Assembly: GCA_963667875.2 (NCBI GenBank)
Contig: CAXXGC010000003.1
Coordinates: forward strand, 410,061-474,060
Length of the DNA stretch: 64,000 bases
Direction of reading: 5' to 3'
DNA from: JAEXOD01 sp963667875
GTDB taxonomy: Bacteria; Bacteroidota; Ignavibacteria; Ignavibacteriales; Melioribacteraceae
Shown here: positions 46,109 to 54,740 of the stretch, piece by piece
How the letters are laid out: each line of letters starts with the position of its first letter
Numbering within the stretch: the first letter of the stretch is position 1
The notes under the pieces: model-generated
Databases searched by the model: none
The model's input: the letters and a program-made list of their open reading frames with translations, nothing else
What the model was told of the DNA's origin: nothing
Program-made: the position numbers and the translations under genes

Positions 46109-46834
46109 ATGAAAACAATTTTATTACCATTTAAATACTTATATTATTTTATAAAAACAATCTTTTTAACAGGGTGTGTATATTTTTTGTATTCTGTTAT
46201 TACGGTATTATATTTGGGATTTTTCCCTCCGCTTACCACAGCTTTTATGGATAATGAAGCAAATGAAGAAATCGAATCATTTGTTCTGCCATCTCAAATA
46301 GATTATGATTGGGTATCAATGGATAAAATTTCAGGGAATATGGCATTAGCTGTTATTGCTTCTGAAGATCAGAGATTTGCTGATCATTGGGGATTTGATT
46401 TGGAGCAAATTCATAAGGCAATTAAGGAAAAAGAAAGAGGGAGAAGAGTAAGGGGAGCAAGTACAATCAGCCAACAAGTAGCTAAAAATCTTTTTTTGTG
46501 GAAAGATAAAAATTTATTTAGAAAAGGAGTTGAAGCATATTATACGGTTCTAATTGAACTTCTTTGGAGCAAAGAAACAATTTTGGAAACTTATTTAAAT
46601 ATAGCAGAATTAGGCCAAAATGTATACGGAGTGCAAGCAGCGTCAACCAAATTCTTTAAAAAAGATGCAATAAAGCTAAATAGCGGTCAGGCAGCAATAC
46701 TTGCCGCTGTAATACCAAATCCAAAAAGATTTAAAGCTGATAGGCCTTCCAGGTATATATTACGCCGTCAAGGGCAGATACAAACGCAAATGAATTTTAT
46801 TGGCGGAAAAGCTTATTTGGATAAATTTATGTAG
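46109..46834 (+). CDS. mtgA: Monofunctional peptidoglycan transglycosylase
   Basis: 241 residues with one N-terminal membrane segment. GT51 motifs: AVIASEDQRFADHWGFD with catalytic Glu86, RGASTISQQVAKNLFLW, and ETYLNIAELGQNVYGVQAAS. It polymerises lipid II into glycan strands on the outer face of the inner membrane. The length matches E. coli MtgA (about 242). It converges on the SET-domain gene with a 2-nt gap. Confidence 0.96.
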   Translation: MKTILLPFKYLYYFIKTIFLTGCVYFLYSVITVLYLGFFPPLTTAFMDNEANEEIESFVLPSQIDYDWVSMDKISGNMALAVIASEDQRFADHWGFDLEQIHKAIKEKERGRRVRGASTISQQVAKNLFLWKDKNLFRKGVEAYYTVLIELLWSKETILETYLNIAELGQNVYGVQAASTKFFKKDAIKLNSGQAAILAAVIPNPKRFKADRPSRYILRRQGQIQTQMNFIGGKAYLDKFM

Positions 46835-46836
46835 TT

Positions 46837-47235
46837 TTATTCTGTAGAACAAGTAGAACATTTGCATTGATCATAAATTTCTTTAAAACCGTAATCAATA
46901 GTTAATTCTTCGCCGGAATTGATATCAAAAGAAGCAGCAAGAAACAAAGTTTTCTCGTCCCTATCGGTTACATAACAATTTGGAGTACAGCTATGATTAA
47001 GATATTTTAATTTTTCAGATTTTGCCGTATCAATAAAATTAGTATCATTCCAAAAAATATAAACGTTAGATTCTTCTTTTTCTCTTCTTAAACATTCATT
47101 TTTATCAATAATTTCACCTTCAATTACCAATATTTTCGAATCTTTATTGATGTCAATTGAAGTAAATAACCCATTACCTTGAATAAAAGAGTTTCGTATT
47201 TCAATAAAATTGTATAAATACTTTTCGTTATCCAT
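46837..47235 (-). CDS. SET-domain protein (protein-lysine methyltransferase fold)
   Basis: 132 residues from ATG 47235; a frame-open extension to 47265 would overlap the upstream gene. SET motifs: NGLFTS near 27, YLNHSCTPNC near 87-96 (the pseudoknot NHSC) and GEELTIDYGF near 110. A post-SET CKCSTC sits at the C-terminus and, with Cys of NHSCTPNC, could bind zinc. The catalytic Tyr is in DYGF. Bacterial SET proteins are uncommon, and the target is unknown. It starts 4 nt after the adhesin-E-like gene. Confidence 0.88.
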   Translation of the reverse strand: MDNEKYLYNFIEIRNSFIQGNGLFTSIDINKDSKILVIEGEIIDKNECLRREKEESNVYIFWNDTNFIDTAKSEKLKYLNHSCTPNCYVTDRDEKTLFLAASFDINSGEELTIDYGFKEIYDQCKCSTCSTE

Positions 47236-47239
47236 ACAT

Positions 47240-47683
47240 TTATTTGTTGAGCTGCTTAAGTACAAGATTTAATACTTTATCCATTGAAGATCCTTCAATT
47301 ATTGGATAGTTATATTTGTACTTAGCATTATCCATATTGCGTTTATATGAAAAATCCGCTGCTACATTATTTCTATTATCGTAATAAATTACTTCCATTA
47401 AACTGTATTTCTTTAATTTTTTGTTAACTAAATAATAAGTTTTGGTTTTATATATCTTGCTGTCTACCGATTCAATTACCAATGGAGGATCATTATCTTC
47501 CAAAGTCCAAAAATAAATATCATCTTCCTTAAATTGATCTAACCCTTGTATATTAACATAAATACTCTCAGATTCGAGGCTATCAACTTTTACCCAGTTT
47601 TCGTGTTTGCTTTGAGCAGAAATAAAATTGGAAAGTCCAATAAATAGAATAAAAAATAGAATTTTATTTTGCATTTTTAACAT
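47240..47683 (-). CDS. Secreted protein, surface-adhesin E-like
   Basis: 147 residues with a signal peptide ending ISAQS. The mature region NWVKVDSLESESIYVNIQ, then IYFWTLEDND, KTKTYYLVNKKLKKY and VIYYDNRNN, follows the layout of the surface-adhesin protein E family (PF16747), in which the Cys of the eydC block is replaced here. The family's role is ill-defined. Two starts are possible (Met1 and Met4). The SET gene follows directly. Confidence 0.6.
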   Translation of the reverse strand: MLKMQNKILFFILFIGLSNFISAQSKHENWVKVDSLESESIYVNIQGLDQFKEDDIYFWTLEDNDPPLVIESVDSKIYKTKTYYLVNKKLKKYSLMEVIYYDNRNNVAADFSYKRNMDNAKYKYNYPIIEGSSMDKVLNLVLKQLNK

Positions 47684-47811
47684 ATTATGACCTTTTTAAA
47701 TTATATTTGAATGTAAAAATAATAAATCTAATAAAGATTAGTATTACTTTATTTAAATCAATTTTGTATTTTACAAAATTATTTTAATCTTAAATATAAA
47801 TATAGCTAAAA

Positions 47812-48678
47812 ATGATTGAAATCAAAGACGGTAAAAAAAACGGAATATATAAAACTTATTATCAAAGCGGGAAAATAAGGAGTCAAAAAGTATATATTTC
47901 CGGCAAAATACAGGGGGATGCAAAGGTTTTTGCTGAAAACGGAAACGTTTTACAAAGTGTAAAATATGTTGATAATAAAAAAAATGGGTTAACTCAAGTT
48001 TTTTATCCAAATACAAATATTAAAATAGAGATGGATTTTTTTAATGATTTGCAGAACGGATTGACAAAATTTTTTTATGAAAACGGTGAAATTAAGCTGG
48101 AAATGAGCTTTAAAGACGGGCAAAAGGATGGTTTTGCCCGTGCTTACTTTAAAACCGGAAAAATTAAATCTGATGAATCAATAAAAAACGGCAAACGTGA
48201 CGGAGTAACCACAACATATTACCAAAAAACGGGCACGGTTAAAGGAGTTTGGAATTATAAAAATGGAATGCCGCATGGTACTTCAAAGTTTTATTATCAG
48301 GATGGAAATGTTTTAGGCGTGAAAAATTTTTCACATGGAAAGGATGATGGAATAACTCAGATATTTTATAATAATGGGAAAATTAAAGAGGAAATTAATT
48401 TTACAAATGGCATTAGAGACGGGATATATAAATCGTATGACAGACAGGGAAATTTAAAAACTGAAAAAAATTATTCAAACGGAAAATTAGTAAGTATTGA
48501 ATCAACTCGGAATGGTGTGGAACCAGAAAAAATTAAACAATTAACAATAAATGAAACGGCTGTTAAAAAATTATATAAAATGGAAAATAAACGAATTAAA
48601 ACTTCTCATTTAATATTAACTTTATTAATGGTTTTATTTTTAATATTTATCGGTTATATATACTTAATTAAATTGTAA
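47812..48678 (+). CDS. MORN-type repeat protein with C-terminal membrane anchor
   Basis: 288 residues. About ten repeats of roughly 23 residues carry the pattern G-x-x-x-YY-x-x-G-x-x-K-x-x-x-x-Y-x-N-G-K-x-D/N, as in DGKKNGIYKTYYQSGKIR and NGKRDGVTTTYYQKTG (MORN_2 repeats, seen in YwqK-type proteins). The last 25 residues are one hydrophobic segment (LILTLLMVLFLIFIGYIYLI), so it is tail-anchored. There is no signal peptide, so the repeats face the cytoplasm. It leads a three-gene group with a one-pass protein and a PrsW-like protease. Confidence 0.85.
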   Translation: MIEIKDGKKNGIYKTYYQSGKIRSQKVYISGKIQGDAKVFAENGNVLQSVKYVDNKKNGLTQVFYPNTNIKIEMDFFNDLQNGLTKFFYENGEIKLEMSFKDGQKDGFARAYFKTGKIKSDESIKNGKRDGVTTTYYQKTGTVKGVWNYKNGMPHGTSKFYYQDGNVLGVKNFSHGKDDGITQIFYNNGKIKEEINFTNGIRDGIYKSYDRQGNLKTEKNYSNGKLVSIESTRNGVEPEKIKQLTINETAVKKLYKMENKRIKTSHLILTLLMVLFLIFIGYIYLIKL

Positions 48679-48688
48679 GGAGGATTTT

Positions 48689-49207
48689 ATGAAAGTTTCT
48701 AAAATTAGTAATTTCAATTTCTCTGCAATATTCAAATATTTTATGATATTTATTGTGGGTTTTGTTTTGGGTTTTTTATTAAACCAAATAGATGCACCTT
48801 ATAATTTACAGAAGGTTGATTATAATATTTTAAAAGGTTTTACCGGTAATGGAGGCGGCAACACCGGACAAATAATTAATATTAATTTGCCCGAATTGAA
48901 TGGATCAATTGTTCCTTCTTCCTCAAATGGTGTCTTTTTTGTATCCTTAAATTTGAATAGTAATGATGAAGTTAAAATTAATTTTTCGTTTGACGACAAT
49001 GAATTATCCATCTATGGATTAAAGCCCATTTCTACGATGAAAAATTCGGGAATTATGGGAGGCAAAAATGTAATTCAAATTATTAATAATGGAAATAACA
49101 AGTTTATGTTTTTGTTAAAGGATAAATATGAAAATGAAAACAAAATTGATATGCAGGTTATTTCGGGCAACAATATTATATATTCTACATCAATAAATAC
49201 ACTTTAA
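48689..49207 (+). CDS. Single-pass membrane protein, unknown function
   Basis: 172 residues. A strong AAGGAGG lies 6 nt before the ATG. One membrane segment (FMIFIVGFVLGFLLNQI, about 17-33) is followed by a Gly/Asn-rich linker and a beta-rich domain of about 110 residues that should face the periplasm. I recognise no family. It lies between the MORN protein (10-nt gap) and the PrsW-like protease (4-nt gap), so it may be the protease substrate or a partner. Confidence 0.72.
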   Translation: MKVSKISNFNFSAIFKYFMIFIVGFVLGFLLNQIDAPYNLQKVDYNILKGFTGNGGGNTGQIININLPELNGSIVPSSSNGVFFVSLNLNSNDEVKINFSFDDNELSIYGLKPISTMKNSGIMGGKNVIQIINNGNNKFMFLLKDKYENENKIDMQVISGNNIIYSTSINTL

Positions 49208-49211
49208 CTAT

Positions 49212-50204
49212 ATGGCTGATTTAATTATTGGAGTTGTGCCGGTTTTTCTGTTTCTTGTTTTTTTAGTTTATATAGATAGTTATAAGCTGATAAAATTACG
49301 GACTGTTTTAATTACTGTGGCATGGGGAATAATATCTGCTGTGACGGCATATTTTATTAATACTTATCTCATAAAAAAAACTGGTATTAGTTTTATTCAT
49401 TATTCTAATTATGTTGCTCCATTTCTTGAAGAATTTATAAAAGCTGCAATTTTGTTTTTATTAATTAAAAAAAATAAAATAGGCTTTTTAGTTGATGCCG
49501 GAATTTTGGGCTTTTCCATTGGAGCCGGATTTTCTATGGTTGAAAATATCTATTATGTGTTATCAATTGAAAATTCTAATTTTTTAATATGGGTAATACG
49601 AGGTTTTGGAACTGCTATTATGCATGGCGGAACCACGGCTATATTATTTATTTTATATCAATATTTTATTCATAAAAATAAATTTCCGATTTTATTATTT
49701 TCTTTTTGTTTAATAATAGCTTCGTCTATACATTCTCTTTATAACCAGTTTTTATTTAATCCAATTATCTCCACAATGTTAATTTTAGTAATAGTTCCTA
49801 TGTTTTTATTAATAATATTTTATATTAACACCGGAAAAATTAAAGAATGGCTGGAAATTGAATTTGATACTGAGGTTAATTTATTGAAGATGATTAATGA
49901 AGGTAAATTTTCGGAAACAAGAGCAGGCAGCTACATCATTTCTATAAAAGAAAGATTGGATAATGAACAGGTGTTTGATATACTTGTTTTTATTAAATTA
50001 TATCTTGAACTTTCTATCAGAGCAAAAGGAATATTATTATTGAAAGAATCCGGTTTGGAAATTACTAAAACCGATAATATTTCGGATAAACTTAATGAAT
50101 TTAATGTACTTAAGCAAAAAATTGGTAAAACCGCATTTATGTTGATTTCTCCAATTTTTAGAATTAATAAAAAAGATATTTGGAAATTAAACTTGCTGAG
50201 TTAA
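49212..50204 (+). CDS. PrsW-family intramembrane protease (M82)
   Basis: 330 residues. About eight membrane segments carry the family motifs EExxK (Glu73, Glu74 in FLEEFIKAA), Glu111 in SMVENIYY, His138 in AIMHGG and a later His in SSIHSLYNQ. B. subtilis PrsW cuts the anti-sigma factor RsiW. A C-terminal cytoplasmic tail of about 120 residues is longer than usual. The substrate may be the single-pass protein encoded just upstream (inference). Confidence 0.85.
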   Translation: MADLIIGVVPVFLFLVFLVYIDSYKLIKLRTVLITVAWGIISAVTAYFINTYLIKKTGISFIHYSNYVAPFLEEFIKAAILFLLIKKNKIGFLVDAGILGFSIGAGFSMVENIYYVLSIENSNFLIWVIRGFGTAIMHGGTTAILFILYQYFIHKNKFPILLFSFCLIIASSIHSLYNQFLFNPIISTMLILVIVPMFLLIIFYINTGKIKEWLEIEFDTEVNLLKMINEGKFSETRAGSYIISIKERLDNEQVFDILVFIKLYLELSIRAKGILLLKESGLEITKTDNISDKLNEFNVLKQKIGKTAFMLISPIFRINKKDIWKLNLLS

Positions 50205-50370
50205 ATATAATGGCAAATTTATTATTTATTTATCCTGATAAAACAAATAAAATATTAAACGAGGGATAATTTGCCGTTGTTAATTTAATGTTTTATTGTA
50301 TTGGACTGATTAAAATTAAATTATTTTCATTTTTTTTCGATAATTAAAATAGAATTAAATTGGTAAAAAA

Positions 50371-52434
50371 ATGGAACAAGATGATGGTGAAAGGTCAACC
50401 AATAAAAGCATTTCAACAGATGTCTATTTAGGAGAAGATTCTTTATCAGGACTCAAACAGCAAATTGATCACCTAATTAAAGAAAATATCAAACTAAAAA
50501 TATTTGCTGATTATTCATCGGATTGGGAGTACTGGATTGATGAATATGGCATAATTCAATATGTATCACCTTCCTTTGAAAGAATCAGCGGATATTCATG
50601 CCAAAATCTTTATCAAGATTCAAATTTTTTGTTGGAAATTACCTTTTACGAAGATAGAGAGCTATTACTTAGGAGTTTATTTAATCATAAAAAGAAAGAT
50701 GAATTTAGCCTGTTTAATTTTAGATTAATTAATGCAAAAAACGAATTGATTTGGATTGAACATAAAAGTTCTTCAATTGACATTGATGGTGTTTTTAGAG
50801 GATTTAGAGTAAGCAATAGAGATATTACACTTCAAATAAATGTTAAAAAACAATTCGGTGAATCGGAAAAACAATTACATTTTATGAAACAAGGATTAAA
50901 ACAATTTAATGTTTTACTTGATTTAAACTATATAATATTAATGTTTAGTAACTCTGCTTTTGAATTTGCACAAAATGTATTTAAAAAACAGCTTAAAATT
51001 GGTGAGTCTTTCCTTTCTAATGTTCTTGAAAATGATAAAGTAACATTTATTAAAAATTTTGAAAAAGCAAAAAAAGGAATAATTGTTAAACCCAACGATG
51101 AATTTAATTTATCTCTTGAGCAAAATAAATATTTTGAATTTGTATTTATTCCAATTATTAACCAGTACAACGAAGTTGAATCAATCAGTTTTATAATAAA
51201 TGATCTTTCTGAAATAAAAAAATCGGAAGAGGAGTTAAAACATAACAAAGTATATATTAAAAAAATTACAATGTCTTCACCAAATATTATTCTTGTATAT
51301 AATGTTAAAAAACAAGATTTTATTTTTTCAAATCATTCAATTGTAGAAAAATTGGGTTATTCGGATAATGATAGTTATTTTACTCATTTACAAAAAATTA
51401 AATCACTTTTTTGTAAAGAAGATATTGATTTATTAAATAGTAATTTTGATAGGCTGTTAAAAACTGAAAAAGATACAATATTTCAATCGGAATATAGGCT
51501 AAAAAATTTTTATGGTGATGTTGTTTGGTTTTTATCGTATGAAACAGTACTTAATAGAGGTTTGGATGGATTGCCCAGCGAATTATTATTTGAATTAATT
51601 GATATAACCGATTATAAAAGATTGGAACAATCGCTGCGCGAAATTAATCTTGAACTGGTTATTAACAAAAATACAATTGAATCAAAAACCTATGAACTGG
51701 AAAAAATTAATGAAAAATTAAAAGACTCGGAAACAAAATTAATTGAGTTGAACAATAATAAAAACAGGTTTTTTTCTATTATAGCACATGATTTACGCAA
51801 TCCGTTTAACGCGTTATTCGGTTCTTCCTCATTTTTGGTCCAAAATTATCAGTCGTTGGAAAAAGATGAAGTTGGTAACTTCTTAAATAATATTTATAGT
51901 TCGGCAAAAGTAATATATAATTTGTTGGAAAATTTGTTACAGTGGGCCAGAGTACAATCTAATAAAATTGAATATTTCCCCAATGTTTTATCGTTGAATG
52001 AAATAGTTGAGGAAGTTATTTTATTAAATAAAGAACAGCTTAGTAATAAAAATATATCTATTATCAATAACGTAACTCCCGAATTAAGTGTTTTTGCCGA
52101 TAGTGCAATGGTGTCAACTATTTTTAGAAATTTGGTTTCTAATGCAATTAAATTTTCATATAGTTCAGGAGTTATAGAAATTTCAGCTGTTCAGCAAAAT
52201 AACCTAGTTGAAATTTGTGTTTCTGATACAGGTGTAGGAATAAGGAAAGAAGATTTGTCAAAATTGTTCAAAATTGAAACTCAGTTTAATACTTCAGGAA
52301 CCGGCAAAGAAAGTGGTACAGGTTTAGGTTTGATTTTGTGCAAAGAATTTGTTGAAAAGAATAAGGGTACAATTTGGGTAAAAAGCGAATTTGGGAAGGG
52401 AAGTAAGATATATTTTACTTTACCTGCGTTTTAG
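50371..52434 (+). CDS. PAS-domain sensor histidine kinase
   Basis: 687 residues, cytoplasmic. A PAS/PAC unit (ADYSSDWEYWIDEYGIIQYV to SNRDITLQ) is followed by two more PAS-like units, a coiled coil (about 420-460), the HisKA box IAHDLRNPFNA with phospho-His473, and the ATPase (NLVSNAIKFS, DTGVGI, GTGLGLILC). No receiver domain. The segment LSKLFKIETQF matches the hybrid kinase at 19944 (LSKLFKIETKF), so the cores are closely related. No response regulator is adjacent. Confidence 0.93.
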   Translation: MEQDDGERSTNKSISTDVYLGEDSLSGLKQQIDHLIKENIKLKIFADYSSDWEYWIDEYGIIQYVSPSFERISGYSCQNLYQDSNFLLEITFYEDRELLLRSLFNHKKKDEFSLFNFRLINAKNELIWIEHKSSSIDIDGVFRGFRVSNRDITLQINVKKQFGESEKQLHFMKQGLKQFNVLLDLNYIILMFSNSAFEFAQNVFKKQLKIGESFLSNVLENDKVTFIKNFEKAKKGIIVKPNDEFNLSLEQNKYFEFVFIPIINQYNEVESISFIINDLSEIKKSEEELKHNKVYIKKITMSSPNIILVYNVKKQDFIFSNHSIVEKLGYSDNDSYFTHLQKIKSLFCKEDIDLLNSNFDRLLKTEKDTIFQSEYRLKNFYGDVVWFLSYETVLNRGLDGLPSELLFELIDITDYKRLEQSLREINLELVINKNTIESKTYELEKINEKLKDSETKLIELNNNKNRFFSIIAHDLRNPFNALFGSSSFLVQNYQSLEKDEVGNFLNNIYSSAKVIYNLLENLLQWARVQSNKIEYFPNVLSLNEIVEEVILLNKEQLSNKNISIINNVTPELSVFADSAMVSTIFRNLVSNAIKFSYSSGVIEISAVQQNNLVEICVSDTGVGIRKEDLSKLFKIETQFNTSGTGKESGTGLGLILCKEFVEKNKGTIWVKSEFGKGSKIYFTLPAF

Positions 52435-52542
52435 AAATAATATTGTAAGTCTAAATATAATTGTACGTTATATAACAGCACATTTTGTATTCTGTGTTAA
52501 AATTAATTTGTATATGGATAAATGAAACCCTATACGGTGAAT

Positions 52543-52678
52543 GTTGCATAAGTACAAAAACGGAACTCACCCATCGCCTCCCGTAAAAAGAGCGGGTCTG
52601 GCTATCCTCTTAATAAGCAAAACCTACCTACAGTAGGTAAACGTGTTTACTTAAGCAAATAACTCCATTTTATGCAAC
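52543..52678. repeat. Inverted-repeat-bounded 136-bp element (possible MITE)
   Basis: Ends are GTTGCATAA (52543-52551) and TTATGCAAC (52670-52678), a perfect 9-bp inverted repeat. Inside are ACCTAC-5 nt-GTAGGT and GTAAACGTGTTTAC palindromes, and a CCCG...CGGG pair. No coding sequence is present. It directly abuts the tandem repeat that follows. Confidence 0.5.
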
Positions 52679-52683
52679 CCCAC

Positions 52684-53167
52684 TTTCGGGGGTTGAAACC
52701 GGTATTTATGGTTCCGAGGTCTACTGACATGTAACGCTTTCAGCGTTATTACGCAATATATTGATTTTCAGTATTTAAATTTCAATTTGTATAAAGGATT
52801 ATATTAAAAAACCCGAATGGTGTTTCATGTTAGTAGCCTGAGTTCCCCCAAAAATACCACAACCCTGTTAATGGGTTGCATTGTAAGAATGATGAATAGA
52901 TAATCCTTAAGTTGACAACATTGATTTCGGGGGTTGAAACCGGTATTAATGGTTCTGAGGTCTACTGACATGTAACGCTTACAGCGTTATTACACAATAA
53001 AGTGATTTTCAGTATTTAGATTTCAATTTGTATTAAAGGATTATATTAAAAAACCCGAATGGTGTTTCATGTGAGTAGCCTGAGTTCCCCCAAAAATACC
53101 ACAACCCCGTAAGTGGGTTGCATTGTAAGAATGATAAATAGATAATCCTTAAGTTGACAATATTGTT
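52684..53167. repeat. Two tandem copies of a 241-bp repeat
   Basis: Copy 1 runs 52684-52924 and copy 2 52925-53167, offset 241 nt. Most differences fall in loops: AACGCT-TTC-AGCGTT versus AACGCT-TAC-AGCGTT, and CAACCC...GGGTTG stems with different loops. Both contain GGGGGTTGAAACCGGT, TGACATGTAACG and TTGACAA. The gap 52435-53558 (1.1 kb) has no gene. The part right of the repeat (53168-53558) is AT-rich with one further inverted repeat. Confidence 0.9.
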
Positions 53168-53293
53168 TAAAAGAGAGGGGAATATCTTTTATATAAAACA
53201 TTATATAATAACATAATGCAGATGATCATAATAAAATAATGCGGGAACAATAATTTCAAGATGTTCAAAAATCCGACTTATTAGATATTCACC

Positions 53294-53345
53294 ATCGTAG
53301 CGACATTTATTTGGCTATAACATGTTACTAGGTTACAAAAATGCC
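53294..53345. repeat. Inverted repeat, related to the 12.6 and 29.4 kb repeats
   Basis: AGCGACATTT and AAATGCCGCT pair with one mismatch across about 30 nt. The right arm GGTTACAAAAATGCCGCT resembles GGTTACAAACATAGCACT (copy A) and GATTACAAACATTGCACT (copy B), suggesting one family of dispersed palindromes. Confidence 0.5.
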
Positions 53346-53558
53346 GCTGGTGTTGGTTAGTTAAAAAATAATTAATAATTGTGAATGATGAATTACCTCC
53401 GGTTGTTATATGATCAACTATATTTATTGTTAACTTATAATTCACCATTTATAATTTGTTTTGATTCGGGTTTCACTAAAAACACCAAAAAACCAATTTT
53501 ATTTTCCTTAGAAAAATGCCCAATTATATGTAAATTTGTAATAAAAATTAGGTTTCTT

Positions 53559-54659
53559 ATGAATGAAAAAAAATATAATAAAACAAAACTGATTGTTGAT
53601 ATTACAGATACCGTACTTACTTTTATAGTTATTTTTTTATTCCTTTTGTTAGGGTTAAGCAATTTATTGGAAAAACAAATTCTGCAATATGTAACTAATA
53701 GTTATTTAGTATTAACAATATTTTTTGGTGTGTTCGGGTTCTTCTTTTCGTTTATTTCGTTTCCTTTAGATTTTTATTCATCATATTACCTTGAACATAA
53801 ATATAATTTATCTAATCAGACTATTGGAAAATGGTTAATTGAAAAGACTAAAAGCGGTATAATTGGAATAATTATTGGTGTACCTATTTTAATGTTGTTT
53901 TACTTTTTTATTATAACATACGGGAATTTTTGGTGGCTTCCTTTTGGAATAGGGATGTTTATTATTTCCGTTGTTCTGGCTCAAATAGTACCTGTGTTTA
54001 TAATGCCTCTTTTTTATAAAATATCTCCATTGGAAGATGAAGACTTAAAACAAAGAATTGTTAAACTTTCGGTTGATGCAGGTCTAAAATTAGATAATGT
54101 TTTTAAATTTGATATGAGTAAAAACACTAAAAAAGCAAATGCCGCTTTTACGGGACTTGGAAAAACTAAAAGAATTTTATTGGGTGATACTTTATTAAAT
54201 AACTTTAATAATGACGAAATTGAAACTGTAATTGCACATGAAATGGGCCATTATAAAAGAAAACATATACTTAAAAATTTATTATTTGGTACTGTTGTAA
54301 GTTTTGGAATTTTTTATCTTCTGTCAGTTTTGTATAATTATTCGTTGGATTGGTTTGGATTTGTTAGTGTTAAACAAATTTCGGCATTACCAATTATAGC
54401 CTTGTGGGGTATGTTAATAGGATTAATTCAAACTCCGGTTTCTAATATAATTTCCCGCAAATACGAATATCAGGCCGATGAATACGCTGTTAAACAAACA
54501 AAAAAATATGATGAATTTGTAACTGCATTAAGTAAACTGAATGAACAAAATTTGGGTGATAAAGAACCTCATTCTCTTGTTGAATGGTATTTTTATAGCC
54601 ATCCATCTGTAAAAAAACGAGTTGATTATATAAATAAACTAAAAAGTGAAGGGAATTAA
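53559..54659 (+). CDS. Ste24-like M48 CAAX-type membrane protease
   Basis: 366 residues from ATG 53559, with AGG 7 nt upstream. An open frame from 53385 adds 58 residues with no family resemblance and no good ribosome-binding site. Several membrane segments surround the zinc motif HEMGH (His227) in VIAHEMGHYKRKH; the third ligand Glu is in YEYQADEYAV. SHPSVKKRVDYI near the C-terminus is typical of Ste24. Bacterial homologues take part in membrane protein quality control. A hairpin terminator follows, separating it from convergent deaD. Confidence 0.92.
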   Translation: MNEKKYNKTKLIVDITDTVLTFIVIFLFLLLGLSNLLEKQILQYVTNSYLVLTIFFGVFGFFFSFISFPLDFYSSYYLEHKYNLSNQTIGKWLIEKTKSGIIGIIIGVPILMLFYFFIITYGNFWWLPFGIGMFIISVVLAQIVPVFIMPLFYKISPLEDEDLKQRIVKLSVDAGLKLDNVFKFDMSKNTKKANAAFTGLGKTKRILLGDTLLNNFNNDEIETVIAHEMGHYKRKHILKNLLFGTVVSFGIFYLLSVLYNYSLDWFGFVSVKQISALPIIALWGMLIGLIQTPVSNIISRKYEYQADEYAVKQTKKYDEFVTALSKLNEQNLGDKEPHSLVEWYFYSHPSVKKRVDYINKLKSEGN

Positions 54660-54676
54660 TACAATAATGTAAAAAA

Positions 54677-54717
54677 AATCCCCGCTAAAAATGAACATGT
54701 CATATCTAACGGGGATT
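54677..54717. terminator. Bidirectional Rho-independent terminator
   Basis: AATCCCCG (54677-54684) pairs with CGGGGATT (54710-54717). T-rich sequence lies right of the stem, and a run of eight A lies at the left (T-run on the minus strand), so it can end both the Ste24-like and deaD transcripts. Confidence 0.75.
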
Positions 54718-54740
54718 AATTTTATACTTAAAAGCTAAAA

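Noticed and set aside
52684..53167. Possible CRISPR array in the repeat island
   Set aside because: There are only two long copies with no short repeat-spacer pattern and no cas genes.
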